Below are positions 1 through 12,243 of a stretch of DNA of 64,000 nt, in pieces. Source of the stretch: Acestrorhynchus altus (lineage: Eukaryota; Chordata; Actinopteri; Characiformes; Acestrorhynchidae); NCBI GenBank assembly GCA_034509495.1, contig CM067505.1, positions 12,141,103-12,205,102 of the forward strand, given 5' to 3'. The translations under genes and the position numbers were made by a program. Under the pieces are notes generated by a model. It did not search any database and had not been told where the DNA came from. It worked only from the letters and a program-made list of their open reading frames with translations. Position 1 is the stretch's first letter. Each line of letters opens with the position of its first letter.

Positions 1-1253
1 GCTCTGTGGAGAGAGGAGATCCTTACAGAAGGGCAACTATTTCTGCAGCACTCCACCATCAGGCCTGTATGGTACAGTGGCCAGATGGAAGGCACAACTC
101 AGTAAAAGGTACATGACAGCTCATCTGACTCTGCCAGAGCCCAGAATTGAATCCAATTCAACATTTATATATATATATATATGCTCCCCATTCAGTCTGA
201 AGAATGGAATTTCCCCAAAATTTCACCAAAACCAAGCTTTAGGCTGTAATTACTGCCAAAGGTGCTTCAACAAATTATTGAGCGAAGGCTGTGAATACCT
301 ATGTACATTAAATGTGTGTGTGTGCGTGTGTGTGTGTGTGTGTGTTATATTTTAAATGTTTGAATTGAAGATACTAGTCATTAATAAAAATAAATAATAG
401 AATAACACAAATAATCAAATTGATTGGTTTGAGATAACCAAAAATCTCAAGTGAAGGTGAATAACCTTGCATTTGTAAAATAAAGTTTAAGGCTTTCATC
501 CTTATTAACTTAATTGACTGTACTTTCAGTATAGTCAGAGAGTGTACTGGAGAGAGTGAACATTTCTGTACCCAACAATCACAGAGTCATGATTATTAGT
601 TAAAAAATGTGCTAATGCAGCCCACAAAACTGATGCCAGGCAGTCCACCATAATATAAAATGTATACAAAAAGAAGGTAGCCTGGGAGAATGACTACATT
701 TCTAGTGTGTTAGGGGAGAAAAACACACCCAATGTGCCAATAGATGGTGCCCACAATCAATGGGAAAGGTATTTTTAGTTATCAAGGATATTTTGCACAC
801 TTTTCTTTTTTGTGTTTTTTAAAGCTTACATTGACCAGTCTCTATTTGTTAGCCAATTGCAACTGACTAAATTCTATAGTTATAGTTATCGTACATTGAT
901 TTTTGATTCAACTCAAAAAATAGGAATATGATTATACATATTCACAGTTTTATGTATGACAGACTTAATTTACCTGGGATTTGCAATTGTGGGATTGTAG
1001 TGTATATTCCACTAACCACTGTCAGGCTTCATTGTCAGACAGAAACACACAGGCTGTGTACAGATCAGATGTTGGATTACACAACGTAACACAAGTTTTG
1101 TTCCCAGAGTTTTAGTCTTCCAACTGCTTATATCTTAAACAAATGCAGAATTGCCTACATTCATCATAAACTTTGCTTCTGTGACCAAGGCCAATTTCAG
1201 TATAGAAACAGTTGATTTTGCATTTTCTCGTTCACACAGTTAGACTAAGAAAA
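1..1253. other. Intergenic DNA, no gene seen
   Basis: AT-rich, non-coding looking DNA with stop codons in all frames. It contains a short (TG)n microsatellite at about 313-343 and a short (AT)n run near 166-182. No exon, RNA gene or recognisable transposon end could be supported here. Confidence 0.6.
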
Positions 1254-1563
1254 CTATATGCATTGCAGATTTACACATATTACCAAAAACCGTTCAGAGG
1301 TGTGTGGTTTATGAGATTTACGAATATACTGCAGTGTTTCACATATCGGTCCCCAAATATAGTCACTCATTATGTTCTCGTTATATTGTCCTTGGTAACA
1401 GCGTTCAAAGTTCATAATGTCCTGGTGACAGTGCTCACCTTGCTCCTCTGTATAAGCTCCCATGTTCTCTTTGAACACCATTTTGAAATCTCCAATAACG
1501 TCATGGTTTGTCTTGGTCCCCAACAGGTACGCCAAAGTATGCTTTGTAGGCCTCACACATCTT
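1254..1563 (-). pseudogene. Broken relic of a dispersed uncharacterised protein family
   Basis: Read on the minus strand, positions about 1563-1504 encode CEAYKAYFGVPVGDQDKP. After an apparent internal deletion and frame change, positions about 1480-1320 encode a second block containing KENMGAYTEEQGEHCHQDI and then YQGQYNENIMSDYIWG. From memory, both blocks match the beginning and the end of an uncharacterised protein repeatedly annotated in fish and invertebrate genomes, probably carried by a mobile element. The middle of that protein is missing here. A stop codon lies in the first block. I do not know the biochemical function and do not assign a transposon class. Confidence 0.55.
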
Positions 1564-2601
1564 AGCAGATGCTTTCACAGAGTACATTTTCACTCTTGTC
1601 TTTATAAATTGGACGTATGCAACCTCTTGATGCATCTAAATTAACTAAGTTGCTGTGACACAGGTTCAGTTACTCTGTAGAACATCAAATTATATGGTTA
1701 GTTTCAGATAACTCTATTTATACAGCTACATACAATTCTATACAGTCCCAGAAAGTTATAGATAATTCTGGACAGTTCTAGAAACTTCTTATTTATAGTT
1801 CTCACAATTCAAGAAGCTTCTTGAAGTCTATATTCAGCACTGAATATATTGTGAATATTCTTAAAAATAGATAAATAAATAAAAAAAAAATCAATGTGCT
1901 GACCCCAAAAGCTATGTTTACTGGGAATAACAACATTTTTAATTTAAGGCACAAGCACAAAAATTAGGAAAACATACTGAACAACTGGGAACAATTTTTT
2001 AATTGTTACATAGTGTTATAATTAAAAATGGGCTGTCATGAGGTTTTGAAAGAATGCATGCAACTACTTGTCCATCTATCTATCTGTCCATTTCTTTATT
2101 TATTTATTTATTATCTATTACCTATTATTGTTTTTGGATCCATTTTATTTTGAAACTTGGTTTATATTGTACATTTTAATTGTACAGTATCTTTGGGGGT
2201 TTTGAAATGAGCTTTATATGTTAAACTGTATTGCTTTACTACTGTATTTTACTATTATTTTTATTTCTTGTTTATTGTAAAATTAGTATTTGGTATGGAT
2301 TATATGTATGTATGTAAAATATGCTTGTGTGTATTCACTGATGAGCATAAAAGTAAAAAGGTGCACTAAATAGCCTGAAGTGGTCCAGAGAACAATTTCC
2401 TGTGCCACAGCCAAAGACTCACACAGTAAGTGTCCTCACTTTTGTGTCAAACAGTCTATGAAACCAAATACTTTAATAAGCAAGTAATGCATCGGCTTGC
2501 TCTCTCTCTTCTTAGTAATTAGTCTAAGAGCTATGTTTTCCAACTGGTTACCACCTGCCCATGTACATTTATGTATTCCTGCCAATTAGGGTGAAGAGTG
2601 C

Positions 2602-2605
<4 letters not shown>
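1564..2605. other. Intergenic DNA, no gene seen
   Basis: AT-rich spacer with short ATTT/TATC runs around 2090-2130. Nothing coding or structured could be supported. Confidence 0.5.

Positions 2606-2692
<87 letters not shown>
2606..2692. repeat. Compound (TG)n(GA)n microsatellite
   Basis: About 53 bp of uninterrupted TG dinucleotides runs directly into about 34 bp of GA dinucleotides. The junction is clean, so this is a compound dinucleotide array likely to vary in length. Confidence 0.95.
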
Positions 2693-2694
<2 letters not shown>

Positions 2695-4370
2695 CTTCCA
2701 TACAGCAGTATATCACTAATAACCAGGCCTGCCAGGATGTTTTTCATGATGAAGCTTTCTTTGTTGCAGTTTTAAATGCTTCAAGTCCTTTTTTTAATTG
2801 ACAATTTGAGGTAGACTAGCTATAGCAAGCTTAACATTCCAGTCAAGTTTGAGTGACTCACATAAACAGCAATGCATGGAATCTCTTTACTAACAAGTCA
2901 TTGGCTGTTTTGTGTTGTTTTCCTCTGTGCCTGTATCATACTTTCCCATCTGCAGCATCTTGTACTGGCCTATTTCTTTGTCAAACAGATACTAGAAGGA
3001 ATTTATGTTGAACCTACTGCGTCATGCACAAATCATTAGTAATCTACTGATCAAAAGATTTATATTCAACAAATTTTTTACAAAATAGGAAAAAAAGCTA
3101 AAATAAATATATCTAATGAAATATTTATTTATAATTGTTATATTTAATGTTGAGTTTCACTAACCATTTCATTTAGTTTGAAATCTTTACCATGTAAATA
3201 ACATGAGGAATCTGTTAGTCTAATATCTGACAGCCCACCAAGGAGCTGTATTTGGAACTACATAACATAACCACAGTAGTTGTGAATATTTGGTGGAACT
3301 TCAGTTTTGGGAAACACCTGTGTCATTTAACGATGGTTTAGATAATGTATGTTGTCAACATAGTTACCTCCATAGTTCTGGAAAACACCAGCATTGCACA
3401 TGCGTCATTCCAACTATGTAAGATGCTAATGCAGTTGGCAACTCTCCTTTAGGTAAACGCACCCCAGTTCAGTCTAAACCTAGTATATATTCATTTGTGA
3501 GATCCAGATGGTATGAACAACTTTTTAACAGCACTTTAACAGCTGTATTTTGTTAATTATATTCAGACTGCTGAACACAGGTCTATAATTGCCAGCCTGT
3601 TTTTTTGGTTTTTTTTACCGACATAAATTTTAATACTACAACTGAGTAATTGCAACTGCATATTGTAAGGATTGGCTTTTCTTGCTCCTAGGCTCCTCCT
3701 ACAGTCAGCAAATGTAATTCATACTTTGGGCCAACACTAAAGGACACACTTACCATGCATTTTACAAGGGGATACAGAACTGGCATTTGCAGTGAAGGAA
3801 ACATGGATTGACAGGATAGAGTAATAATACAGTATTATATAACAATGAGTGGTTATAAAGCATTATGCAGTTCTCACAAGCATTTTCCTGTCTGGATCCC
3901 TAAAGTTACATAGTGCTCCTTTAATTTAAAGTATTTTTTAGCATATTTATCATACTTCTCATACTTCTTTCAGTTTTACATGTTCAAATCATGCAAATGT
4001 GAAGAGCAAAGTTGCATGTCTTTGACTCAGGTATGTGAGAGTATAGAGCAGACTGTGGGGGATATATGAGCAATTGAGCAAGATGGAGTGAGGCTGTCAG
4101 TCTCAGTGATGCAGTCACTGAGGAGGGAAAGAGAACATGTTAAGGAAAGAGAGAGAAGAAAAACAGTTTGGGTGTTGGTAATCCCTCGGGTAACACGAAG
4201 CCACTGTGCAGTTAGGCCTTCAGGAGATCAGATGACCTATCAAAGATCAGGAGAGCCATTCTGGCAACTTGCTCCTCTCTCCTCTCTCCCCTTATCTCCA
4301 ATCAACTGTCAGTTCAGAGCGCCAAGATTTCCACTCTCTACACAAAGATAAAGTCTGCAGATCACTAATG
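2693..4370. other. Intergenic DNA, no gene seen
   Basis: No coding exon or RNA gene recognised. Purine-rich text around 4080-4170 leads into the L2-like element that follows and may be part of it, but no coding similarity is visible there. Confidence 0.45.
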
Positions 4371-5372
4371 GTCCCCAGTGCTTACCCAAACAGCCAAAAA
4401 ATCCAGTGCTGGGCCCTCTGTACCATCCCAACTTTCCGACACCCAGGTCTCATCCTGTATCTCAGCTTGCCTCTCTGATGTCTCATCATGGATGGCAGCC
4501 CATCACCTCAAATTCAACCCCAGCAAGACTGAACTACTATTTATTCCTGTAACCACTGGTCCTCATCCTGATCTCTCCATTTCCCTTGAGAACTCACTGG
4601 TCACTCCATCTGCAGAAGCACAGAGCCTTGGTGTAGTGGTGGATAACTAGTTATCATTCTCAGCTCATGTTGCAAACCTGACTCGGTCATGTAGATTTCT
4701 CCTTTACAGCTTCAGGAGAATTTGACCCTTTCTGTCTTGAGAGGCCACTCAGGTGCTTATTCAGTCTCTTGTCATTTCAAGACTAGACTACTGCATATCC
4801 CTTCTAGCTGGCCTTCCTATGCAGACCATCAGACCCTTGCAACTCATCCAGAATGCAGCTGTGCGTCTCGTCTTCAATGTCCCCAAATTCAGTCATGTAT
4901 CTCCTCTACTGCGTTCACTTCACTGGCTTCCTGTAGCTGCCTGCATCAAATTTAAGACCTTGATTCTGACCTACAAAGCCAAAAATGAACCAGCACCTCC
5001 ATACATGATGGCAAAGGTCAAAACTTGAGCTGTACCAAGACCCCTTCAACTCTTTTCTGTTCTGGCACCAAAATGGTGGATTGAACTTCCCCTGCTGGTC
5101 TGAACAGCTGAGTCCCTCCTTGTGTTCAAACACAGACTGAAGACCCATCTGTTTCAAAATTATTTAACTCCATAAAGATTTATTCTGAATCTTGATAGTC
5201 CCCAATCTGACATTTGTTTTTGACAGGATCTAAGCGTGAGGAATCTCTGGATTCTAGTCTCATCTTCTAGCTAAGGATATTTTCTGATTGAACATCAAAG
5301 CACTTTTCTAAGTCGCTCTGGATAAGGGCATCTGCTAAATGCCGTAAATATAAAGGTAAATGTAAATACCAT
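4371..5372 (+). mobile_element. 5'-truncated L2/Maui-like LINE, 3' end with tail
   Basis: Across small frame shifts, 4378-5160 encodes the C-terminal part of an L2-type reverse transcriptase. Readable blocks include HHLKFNPSKTELLFIP, SLVISRLDYCISLLAGLP, LQLIQNAAVRLVF and LHWLPVAACIKFKTLILTYK, which are typical of fish L2/Maui elements. After the stop comes a 3' untranslated part at about 5209-5372, ending in the sequence around GCTCTGGATAAGGGCATCTG and an AAATGTAAA tail. The same 3' part recurs at 25338-25497. The endonuclease and most of the RT are missing, as expected for 5' truncation during insertion. Confidence 0.85.
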
Positions 5373-5602
5373 CTTAGAATTTGGAGATATGATTGTGGAG
5401 ATGGATATGAGTGGACAGATGGATAGACCTTCAGGCAATTTCACCTAGTGTTCAGTAACCCACATCTGGTGGAGTCCAAACAATATTGAAATATTGTTTA
5501 ATATTGTTGAAAACTACAAATTATGTTTGTTATGTCTGCTCATTTGTGACCTTCACCTTCACATATATTAACAAGTCATGTCTTCCAATCTTTTCTTTGC
5601 AG

Positions 5603-5735
5603 ATAAAGAGCAATCATGGAAGGGGCCATCAAGACAATAGTGGGAGTCTTCTTGAAATCAGCAAAAGGCAAGGAGAACCTTGGAGGAAAAGAGTTCCAAT
5701 CCCTTGTGAAGAACCAGCTGAAGAACATATTGACA
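5603..5735 (+). CDS. S100-family gene with extended tail, coding exon 1
   Basis: The exon follows a good acceptor (TTTCTTTGCAG) and opens with a 13-base leader. The ATG is at 5616 and coding runs to 5735 (40 residues, phase 0), followed by a GTTAAG donor. The peptide starts MEGAIKTIVGVFLKSAKGKE and forms helix 1 and the first, S100-type pseudo EF-hand, which in this family binds calcium through backbone carbonyls. S100 proteins are small cytoplasmic calcium-sensor dimers that bind target peptides. The ATG is chosen because the position of the leader and first helix matches the family layout, in which exon 1 is non-coding. No upstream non-coding exon or promoter could be fixed; an L2 element fills 4371-5372. 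The sequence resembles teleost S100 paralogues outside the mammalian A/B set, so no symbol is given. Confidence 0.85.
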
Positions 5736-6808
5736 GTTAAGAGCCTTTACACCAATGTTCTTTGAATATTTCTATGAATAAAAGCATATAATCACACATG
5801 AAAATTATAAATTCATTTGACTACAATATGGTGGCATAGACAACTGTAGCACAACTGGTTCACAGCAGCAATGACTGAGCACATTGATAATGACTAAATG
5901 TCTATAGTACCATAACTGCAAGCATTGCCAAACTATAGACAATGTGTAACAATTGACTAGTAAAATATCTGTAAATTAATAAATTCAGTTATGGAGTCAA
6001 TATTCAAACCAGTTCTCAATATTTCAATGTTAAAATGTTTGAAATAATTCTAGCGCTAAACTATATTCAACACAGGTTATATTAAACGGTAATAAAATAA
6101 ACATTTAAAATCAAAACATAAAAACTCAAAATAATCAAGAAAGTAATTAATGTGTAAAAAGCTCAGACAGCCCATCTCTCATCCCTGCTGAGTTTATACT
6201 GATGGTTGGCACATAGATGCCTTGTTGTTCTTAGTTTTCATTATATATGTGAGATACATAGGTGATACTTATGGATATATCAGTTATACTGTTTAAAATG
6301 AATATCTTTTCAAATTAAAAATTAAAAACTTTTGAAATTATACTCTTATCATTGTAATACACCAATGATATTATGCAGTTATACAAGTACAACATGTAGT
6401 GAAATGCTTATTACGACTGTAAAGCAGTCGCGACACAGCAGCGCAAGTTTTATACACATCATACAGTCTTTATCATTTAATATCTCATCAGATGTCCTTC
6501 AAATTAAAATCACTGGGCCTGGCCTTTTCTATCACTCTGTTAGGTAGCTGCATAATTATGATAAAACCTATTTTGTGGTGGAACTGAACCTTTTGATAAG
6601 CTAAATGATCATAATCAGTCATGATGAAATTTGAGTATTAAGCAATATGCCAAGAACAAAATATGGTTGATAGGAGGGCATTAGGGCCCCCTCATAGAGA
6701 AATATGAAGAAAATGTTGTAAATTACAGCTTACGTCTTTCAGTCTCTTGGGAATTGATCTATTTGTGGGCTGTATATAATCTTTTGTTGGTATATAATTT
6801 GTGTTCAG
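5736..6808 (+). other. Intron of the long-tailed S100 gene
   Basis: GT at 5736 and AG at 6807-6808, phase 0. This is the conserved intron position between the two EF-hands of S100 genes. The content is AT-rich and no other feature was found in it. Confidence 0.8.
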
Positions 6809-7135
6809 GATACAGAAAGCTCAGAGGCCGTTAAGAACATGCGTCAGGGCCTCGATGCAAACCAAGATGGAAAAGTCAGCTTCCAGGAGTACATGACACT
6901 GATTGGCTACTTGGCACAGTCACTTAGTGAGCAGCGTTGCAATGAGAAGGAGACGCCAGAGGCGGTTTCAGTGCAGGAAACACAGGCCGAGGCCCCTGCT
7001 GCTGCAAAGGTGGAGCCAGAAGTGGAGAAAGCTGCTGAGCCTGTAAAACAGGAGGTGGTGGCAGCCAAAATGAAGATGGAGGCAGAGGAAAAGGAAGAAG
7101 AGAAGGAAGAAGAGGAGACAAATGAGACCTCATAG
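6809..7135 (+). CDS. S100-family gene with extended tail, coding exon 2
   Basis: The exon starts after the acceptor GTGTTCAG and continues in phase 0 from exon 1, adding residues 41-148 before TAG at 7133-7135. The canonical second EF-hand loop is DANQDGKVSFQE (residues 56-67), with Asp1, Asn3, Asp5 and Glu12 all present, so it should bind calcium. The hydrophobic helix MTLIGYLAQSL follows. From about residue 85 to 148 the protein is a low-complexity tail rich in Glu, Ala, Lys and Val, ending in an acidic Lys/Glu stretch and NETS. Most S100 proteins stop near 90-115 residues, so the tail roughly doubles the region after EF2. The tail is probably disordered. Similar long-tailed S100s are known in fish from memory, but the exact paralogue name is uncertain. 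Confidence 0.88.
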   Translation, partial: DTESSEAVKNMRQGLDANQDGKVSFQEYMTLIGYLAQSLSEQRCNEKETPEAVSVQETQAEAPAAAKVEPEVEKAAEPVKQEVVAAKMKMEAEEKEEEKEEEETNETS

Positions 7136-7609
7136 GTCACTTTGAGCCAGTTTAAGCAAACTTCTCCAGCCCTTGATACCATTTTTGTTTTGTTTCAGTC
7201 TAATATTTTTAACAATGTTGTGCTTCATTATATAGCCTCAGATTTGGCCAATGCTATATTTTTTTAACACTACATTGTAGCATAAAACACTAAAACAAAT
7301 GTTGTTAATTTGCACATGCCCTAATGTGTATTGTCATTTGTATTCATCTGTTTTGTATTTTATCCATTTAAAATTTTATATTTACATTAACACTACATTC
7401 CAACAAGGGCCTCTATATGTGTCACACAGTACCTCTGCCAGTATGTTTACAAGTGCTACTTTTTATTGGCATGTTCAGTCAAACCATGCATTTTAATTTT
7501 GTTTGATGTACACATTTGTTTGGTAAGCATGCAGGCCAACACTATTTAATACTAATACTGAGCCCTTGTTCACATACCACTGCCAAATTTTGATTGACAT
7601 CTGCTTGTC

Positions 7610-7615
7610 AATAAA
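7610..7615 (+). terminator. Poly(A) signal of the long-tailed S100 gene
   Basis: AATAAA about 475 bases after the stop codon, followed by a GT-rich stretch (GTGTCTTTAAGCTTGTGTTT). It gives a 3' UTR of normal length for an S100 mRNA. Confidence 0.7.
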
Positions 7616-7639
7616 GAAATGTGTCTTTAAGCTTGTGTT

Positions 7640-10055
7640 TCTTATGCTTTCCTTTTTGCTTTTTCTTTTACCCTCTTCTATGATTGGGATGGATTCACCT
7701 CTAATCTGGTCTGATGACTCTTTAAATTGAATTGTTTACTTCTTTATGACCTACATTTCTTTTCTTTCATGCTCAGCCTTGAAGTTAACATGCATTAGCA
7801 TTCCTCCCTCACTTAGTTAGCTTTGTCTCAACTAGTATATCAGGTGCTCTGTGTCCTAATAATGACCACAGCTTAATAATTAAGAACCTTTGGGATGGAA
7901 TCCATACCAGGGGACCCATGTGGCCCCATGGGAGCCCAAAATAGCCCTACAGCATTAGGCCATTGACCCAGGGAGGCCCCAGAATAGCCAGGTGTCCTCC
8001 ATGCAATGTGATGCACATATGATCCTCAAGTTAGAACTGGAAGACCAAACAAGACAATGAGAAAGCTTCATTCTAATTGTTCATTGTTGCCAGGAGTATC
8101 AGATCTCAAAACTGACCATTCATATGATATTTTAGATTGTTTATTTGCTTAAAGGTGTGTGTTTGGGTTTTTTTTCTGACTTGCATTTCCAATACCATTG
8201 CATCATCTAGGTTAATGTCTGTGAATACAAATGTGAAAATGAACTGTGACAAGTCATCAATGCTGATGACCTATAGTAAAAACTGGTTTTGAGGGTCTAA
8301 TTACAGTTCCAATTAGGAATGCGGCAGGTTGTTTGTGTCAGAGGCTTTAAAACAACAGCTGTTGAGTACAATTTTAGCAAATTGGGGGTGGATGAGAAAC
8401 CGGCACATAACCCCTAATTTAATTCTCTTCCTAGCCTTTGTTACAGCATTTCTGCAACAGTTGTTGAATGTGCTTTGACTTAATTTATACCATCTTTTCT
8501 TCTTCTGTAATTAATCTCTGTATCACAGGATGAATTTTTTTAATTGCAGTTCAGGCATAACCTAGTTATACCTACTAACAAAGTAGCATCTGTAGTAGCA
8601 TTTCATCATCTAAAGACAACTAAAATGTTTAACGTATTCTTTGTATGTATCTCTTCTATGTATTCTAACAAGCCACTTTTGATCAATTATTACAATAGTA
8701 ATTCATGTTTTACTTTACCATGTATTGTCTACATATTTTATTCAGTGTACTTGTTCTTATGTGGCAATGTACTGAGAGCTTGAAATGGAAACATTAACAA
8801 ATAGATTTCACACAATCTATCAAACTCCTTCTGTTTGATTTACTGAACTGTTAGTGTAGTCTTCCACTGAGTTGTGAAAACATAGATATAAATAAAACAC
8901 GACTTTAGTACTACTGCCCCTGAAATCACACGCGCGCGCGCACACACACACACACAAACAAAGTGCTTTTCCCTTTCTCAGTTCTTTCCCAAATCTGCAG
9001 CTTACACTTGTGTACTCTTGTATGGAGCTAAACAAGCATATTCAGGTAGATCATGTTTATATATCTCTGATATGTAAAACCTCTAAGGCTATGTTACTGT
9101 CTTGTTTGCTTTTGGTGTGTCTGACTCTGTACCGTGCCTGTTGACGTGGGGCTCCATTACGTTAGCATTATCAATGTGTCCTCACTCTGAAAATTGATAT
9201 GGGACGCCACTATGCCAGCCTCCTGCAGTCAGCACAGTCTAAGACCAGAGCCATTTAAGACGGCTCAGTGGTCAGAAATGTTAGCACTGTTAACTTTATT
9301 TGATTGAGTTTCTGTTGTCTCTAATTAGAGTCTAAAAAGCAACATAATAATCAAAATCATTCAATAAGTAAATTTGAGTAAGCAAATTTTGAATGATGGA
9401 TCATTGGCTTTTTGTCAAGCTGGATTTTTCTTTTCTTTTTTTTAAATATAATTTTCACTGGTATTTACATTTTCATGTTTTTAAATCACTTTAAAATGTA
9501 TTGAATTTGTGACTGGCTAGCATGTTTTTAGTTCACATTTCAATTTAACCAACCTATGATGTTCTAAACCAAAAAGTCAGTTTAGAGCACATATGAATCA
9601 ATATGGCCTATTAAACTATTTCAAGTGGGAATTTATTTATTTAATTCATTTTTTGGCATAGCAAAATAAAGTGCCTAGGTGATTTTCAAATAACAGGCTT
9701 CCAGTAATGAACTACAACAATGTAAGTTTAATGCACACACATTCTTACTAAAAATGGTATTGAAAAACAGTTGACAACAAGAGCAGGACCCTTTTACAGC
9801 TACAAAGAACAATATAATAACTCTAAGGACTTGGTATATGTATCATTTCAATACAACCCTTGCTTTATTAGTATATAAACTGCAGCCAGCAACAAAGGAC
9901 TCTAACTACAAATCTAACTAAATCTAAATACATTGGTCTGTAGGGTCACAATGTGTTGACTCTTCTGCATCACAAAGTGATCAGAATGAGTGAAGCATGG
10001 GGAGGGAGGAAGGGACCATACAGCAAAGGGGAAACTGAAGCTGAAAGAGATGTGC
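7640..10055. other. Intergenic DNA between the two S100 genes
   Basis: No coding exon found. A short (CG)n(CA)n microsatellite lies at about 8930-8957. An AACAGCTGTT palindrome (E-box core) lies near 8353-8362 in a segment of more mixed composition (8280-8400). Other stretches are plain AT-rich spacer. Confidence 0.5.
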
Positions 10056-10086
10056 AGGGGAGGGGAGGGGGGTGACTGATATTTAA
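10056..10086 (+). promoter_or_regulatory. Core promoter of the S100A1-like gene
   Basis: A G-rich GGGGAGGGGAGGGGGG block (10056-10072, Sp/KLF-type) sits just upstream of a TATTTAA box at 10080-10086. About 30 bases downstream begins a pyrimidine-rich leader that ends in a consensus splice donor. Box spacing and the donor support a TATA-driven promoter; the start site itself is inferred. Confidence 0.6.
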
Positions 10087-10111
10087 GCCCTTGAGGTACT
10101 CTCTCTTCATC

Positions 10112-10190
10112 CATTCCTCCACTCTCTCACTATCGGTCTGTATCTCTTGCTCTTCATCCCAGACAAAGGAGGCTCTTCAAAAGTACTCAG
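10112..10190 (+). other. Probable non-coding exon 1 of the S100A1-like gene
   Basis: A short leader with no useful ATG follows the TATA box and ends in AAGTACTCAG|GTAAGA, a strong donor at 10191. S100 genes characteristically have an untranslated first exon, a second exon with the ATG, and a third exon with the second EF-hand, which fits the exons at 12090 and 13467. The 5' end is estimated from the TATA position. Confidence 0.55.
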
Positions 10191-10849
10191 GTAAGATGGA
10201 CAACTTGGAACGAACTAGGGCACCTTACTCCCTCATCCTTTAGCAGATGACTGCTCATTCAGATCCAGCTAGCTTTTGCTTCTTTACTTTTATTATTTAT
10301 TAGTTTTTGTAATCATTATTTCAACAGATATTTTTGATGGTAGACATAAAGAATTTAACCAAATATTCTTTATATACTTTATTTTTCTCAGGGGATTTCT
10401 TAAACATTGTATAATTTTCCCTTCATGTACTTTGGTTGGCTAAAGTGTAAGAGATCTGCACCACAAAATGGACGGAAACGAATGTTCATTTCATGGTGTC
10501 ACTAGGTCACTATATTACATGCTTTGGTTGCTGTGACTTTTCATTGTGTTAATTTGTCCAGTAGATTCTTCTCATGCTAATTAAGATGTCATCATATTAC
10601 ATCCTCTCTCTACTTAATGCATGTGCCAAATTAATTCATTTTTTTAGAATTCATTGCTTGATTAATGCAGTGTAGTCTTCATTTTACAGGCATGTTACAG
10701 CTTCACCTAATGACTGTGCCATACACAATAAAGCCAATACAAATACATGCTCTTAACATGCTCCATATACCTTGCAAAGTATTGTCATACAACTCCAGTT
10801 CATGAGGGCACAGTGCCCACAAGTATTTGTTCCAGGCCTGCACCTTACC

Positions 10850-11040
10850 ATCTGAGCTGCATAATTAGACCGCCACTTTGGTGAATTAATTAGTGAAATT
10901 AGATGGTGTAGTACTTGAAATGGGCACTGGAGACGAATAGCTCTCAGCTGAGTAACCTTGTCTTAGACTTGACGTCAATGATGTCTCTCTACATCCGTAG
11001 CACCTTCAGTGGAGTGAAAAACAAAGAGGCTTGCCTGATT
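10850..11040. promoter_or_regulatory. Candidate conserved non-coding element in intron 1
   Basis: This intronic stretch has more balanced composition than its flanks. It has clustered homeodomain-type cores (ATAATTAG, AATTAATTAG) and a palindromic CRE, TGACGTCA, at 10970-10977. There is no coding potential and no transposon signature. Enhancer function is only an inference from motif density. Confidence 0.3.
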
Positions 11041-12089
11041 TGATCATTTGATTGGCAGGACTTATAATATATAATTAATATATAACTTATAATATATAAT
11101 ACTATAATTAACTTTGGGTTTCATTTGATTAAAAAATAGGATACTGTAAATCTGGTTGTAAATACATAAAACCTACAGTATAAATATGTAAATGGATGTT
11201 TCAGATTACTTTGCAAGATTCTGCAAGGAAGACGGCATTTATTTGATCTTAATCTTAACAGATTTGGGTTTAATGTGTGGGTTTCTTGAGCATGTTAGAC
11301 AAGGTTACACAGTACATCAAGTCAGAATAATCTCATATATCTGAATATCTACAAAATGTTCATATACAGAATAAACTAATAAGGCCCTTGGGTAACTAAT
11401 AGGCTCTTCAGTGCTAATGGACTTTATGTAGGCCAAAATACTTCATATTTCCAATTACAAAATGATTAACAGTAACTACATAATATGTCATATAATTATT
11501 AATATTATTACTGAATACTTAATATATTAGTTCATAGAGTTAAGCAGAATATCCTAGCATAATTGTTGTTCACTCAGCTTGTGCACCATTCAAGTTTCTG
11601 TACTTCCTATCTTTTTCCTATAGTTTTGTATTTTCTATCTTTTTTCATGACTTTTGCTTCTTTCTTTGAACTTGGCCAATGACTGTGTTTCTGTCTATAT
11701 AATCACAGTAGCTTGGCGAGCCTGGAGAAAGAAGAACTGAGATGCCTCGCTCAAAATGTGATGTGTAAGAATGTTGCTTTTCAAGAGCCCCTTTTCATCC
11801 CTGCCCAGATCCCTAATATGTCAGTTTCAAAAGAGAAAACTCATAAAACTATGGAGAATGATGGAGGGAATTTAATTTAGGCTCTCTAAGCTTAGTCCTT
11901 AACACTTTAATATTTGGACCATTTTGTTTACATACCCCTTCCCCCGCCATCCTATATTTGTGTGCCATTTCAGTTGAACTAAAACTCTGCCCATGCCAGT
12001 CATGTTACCATACATGCAGCTGGGCCTAGAGAAGGGCGCACTTCTTCCCATATATATAACCCTTGAACTTTTTGTGAATCCCTCGGCAG

Positions 12090-12243
12090 CATGTCCAAAG
12101 AACCAAGCTCTAACCTGGAGAGCGCCATGCAGATGCTCATCAAGACCTTCCACAAGTACTCAGGGAAGGAAGGGGACAAGTATACACTTAGTCGAGGAGA
12201 GCTAAGAGAACTACTGACAGAGGAGCTGGGGAACTATCTAGGG
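12090..12243 (+). CDS. S100A1-like gene, coding exon 1 (EF-hand 1)
   Basis: Acceptor CCTCGGCAG precedes a single C and then ATG at 12091. Coding runs 51 residues to 12243, in phase 0 before a GTGAGA donor. The protein begins MSKEPSSNLESAMQMLIKTF. The 14-residue S100 pseudo EF-hand loop, SGKEGDKYTLSRGE, is at residues 24-37. Helix 2 and the hinge start, ELLTEELGNYLG, follow. The pattern is very close to S100A1/S100Z/S100P-type proteins, calcium-dependent dimers that bind target helices in the cytoplasm. Which of the teleost paralogues it is cannot be settled here, so no symbol is given. The ATG is chosen because it directly follows the splice acceptor and aligns with the usual S100 N-terminus. 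Confidence 0.92.
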
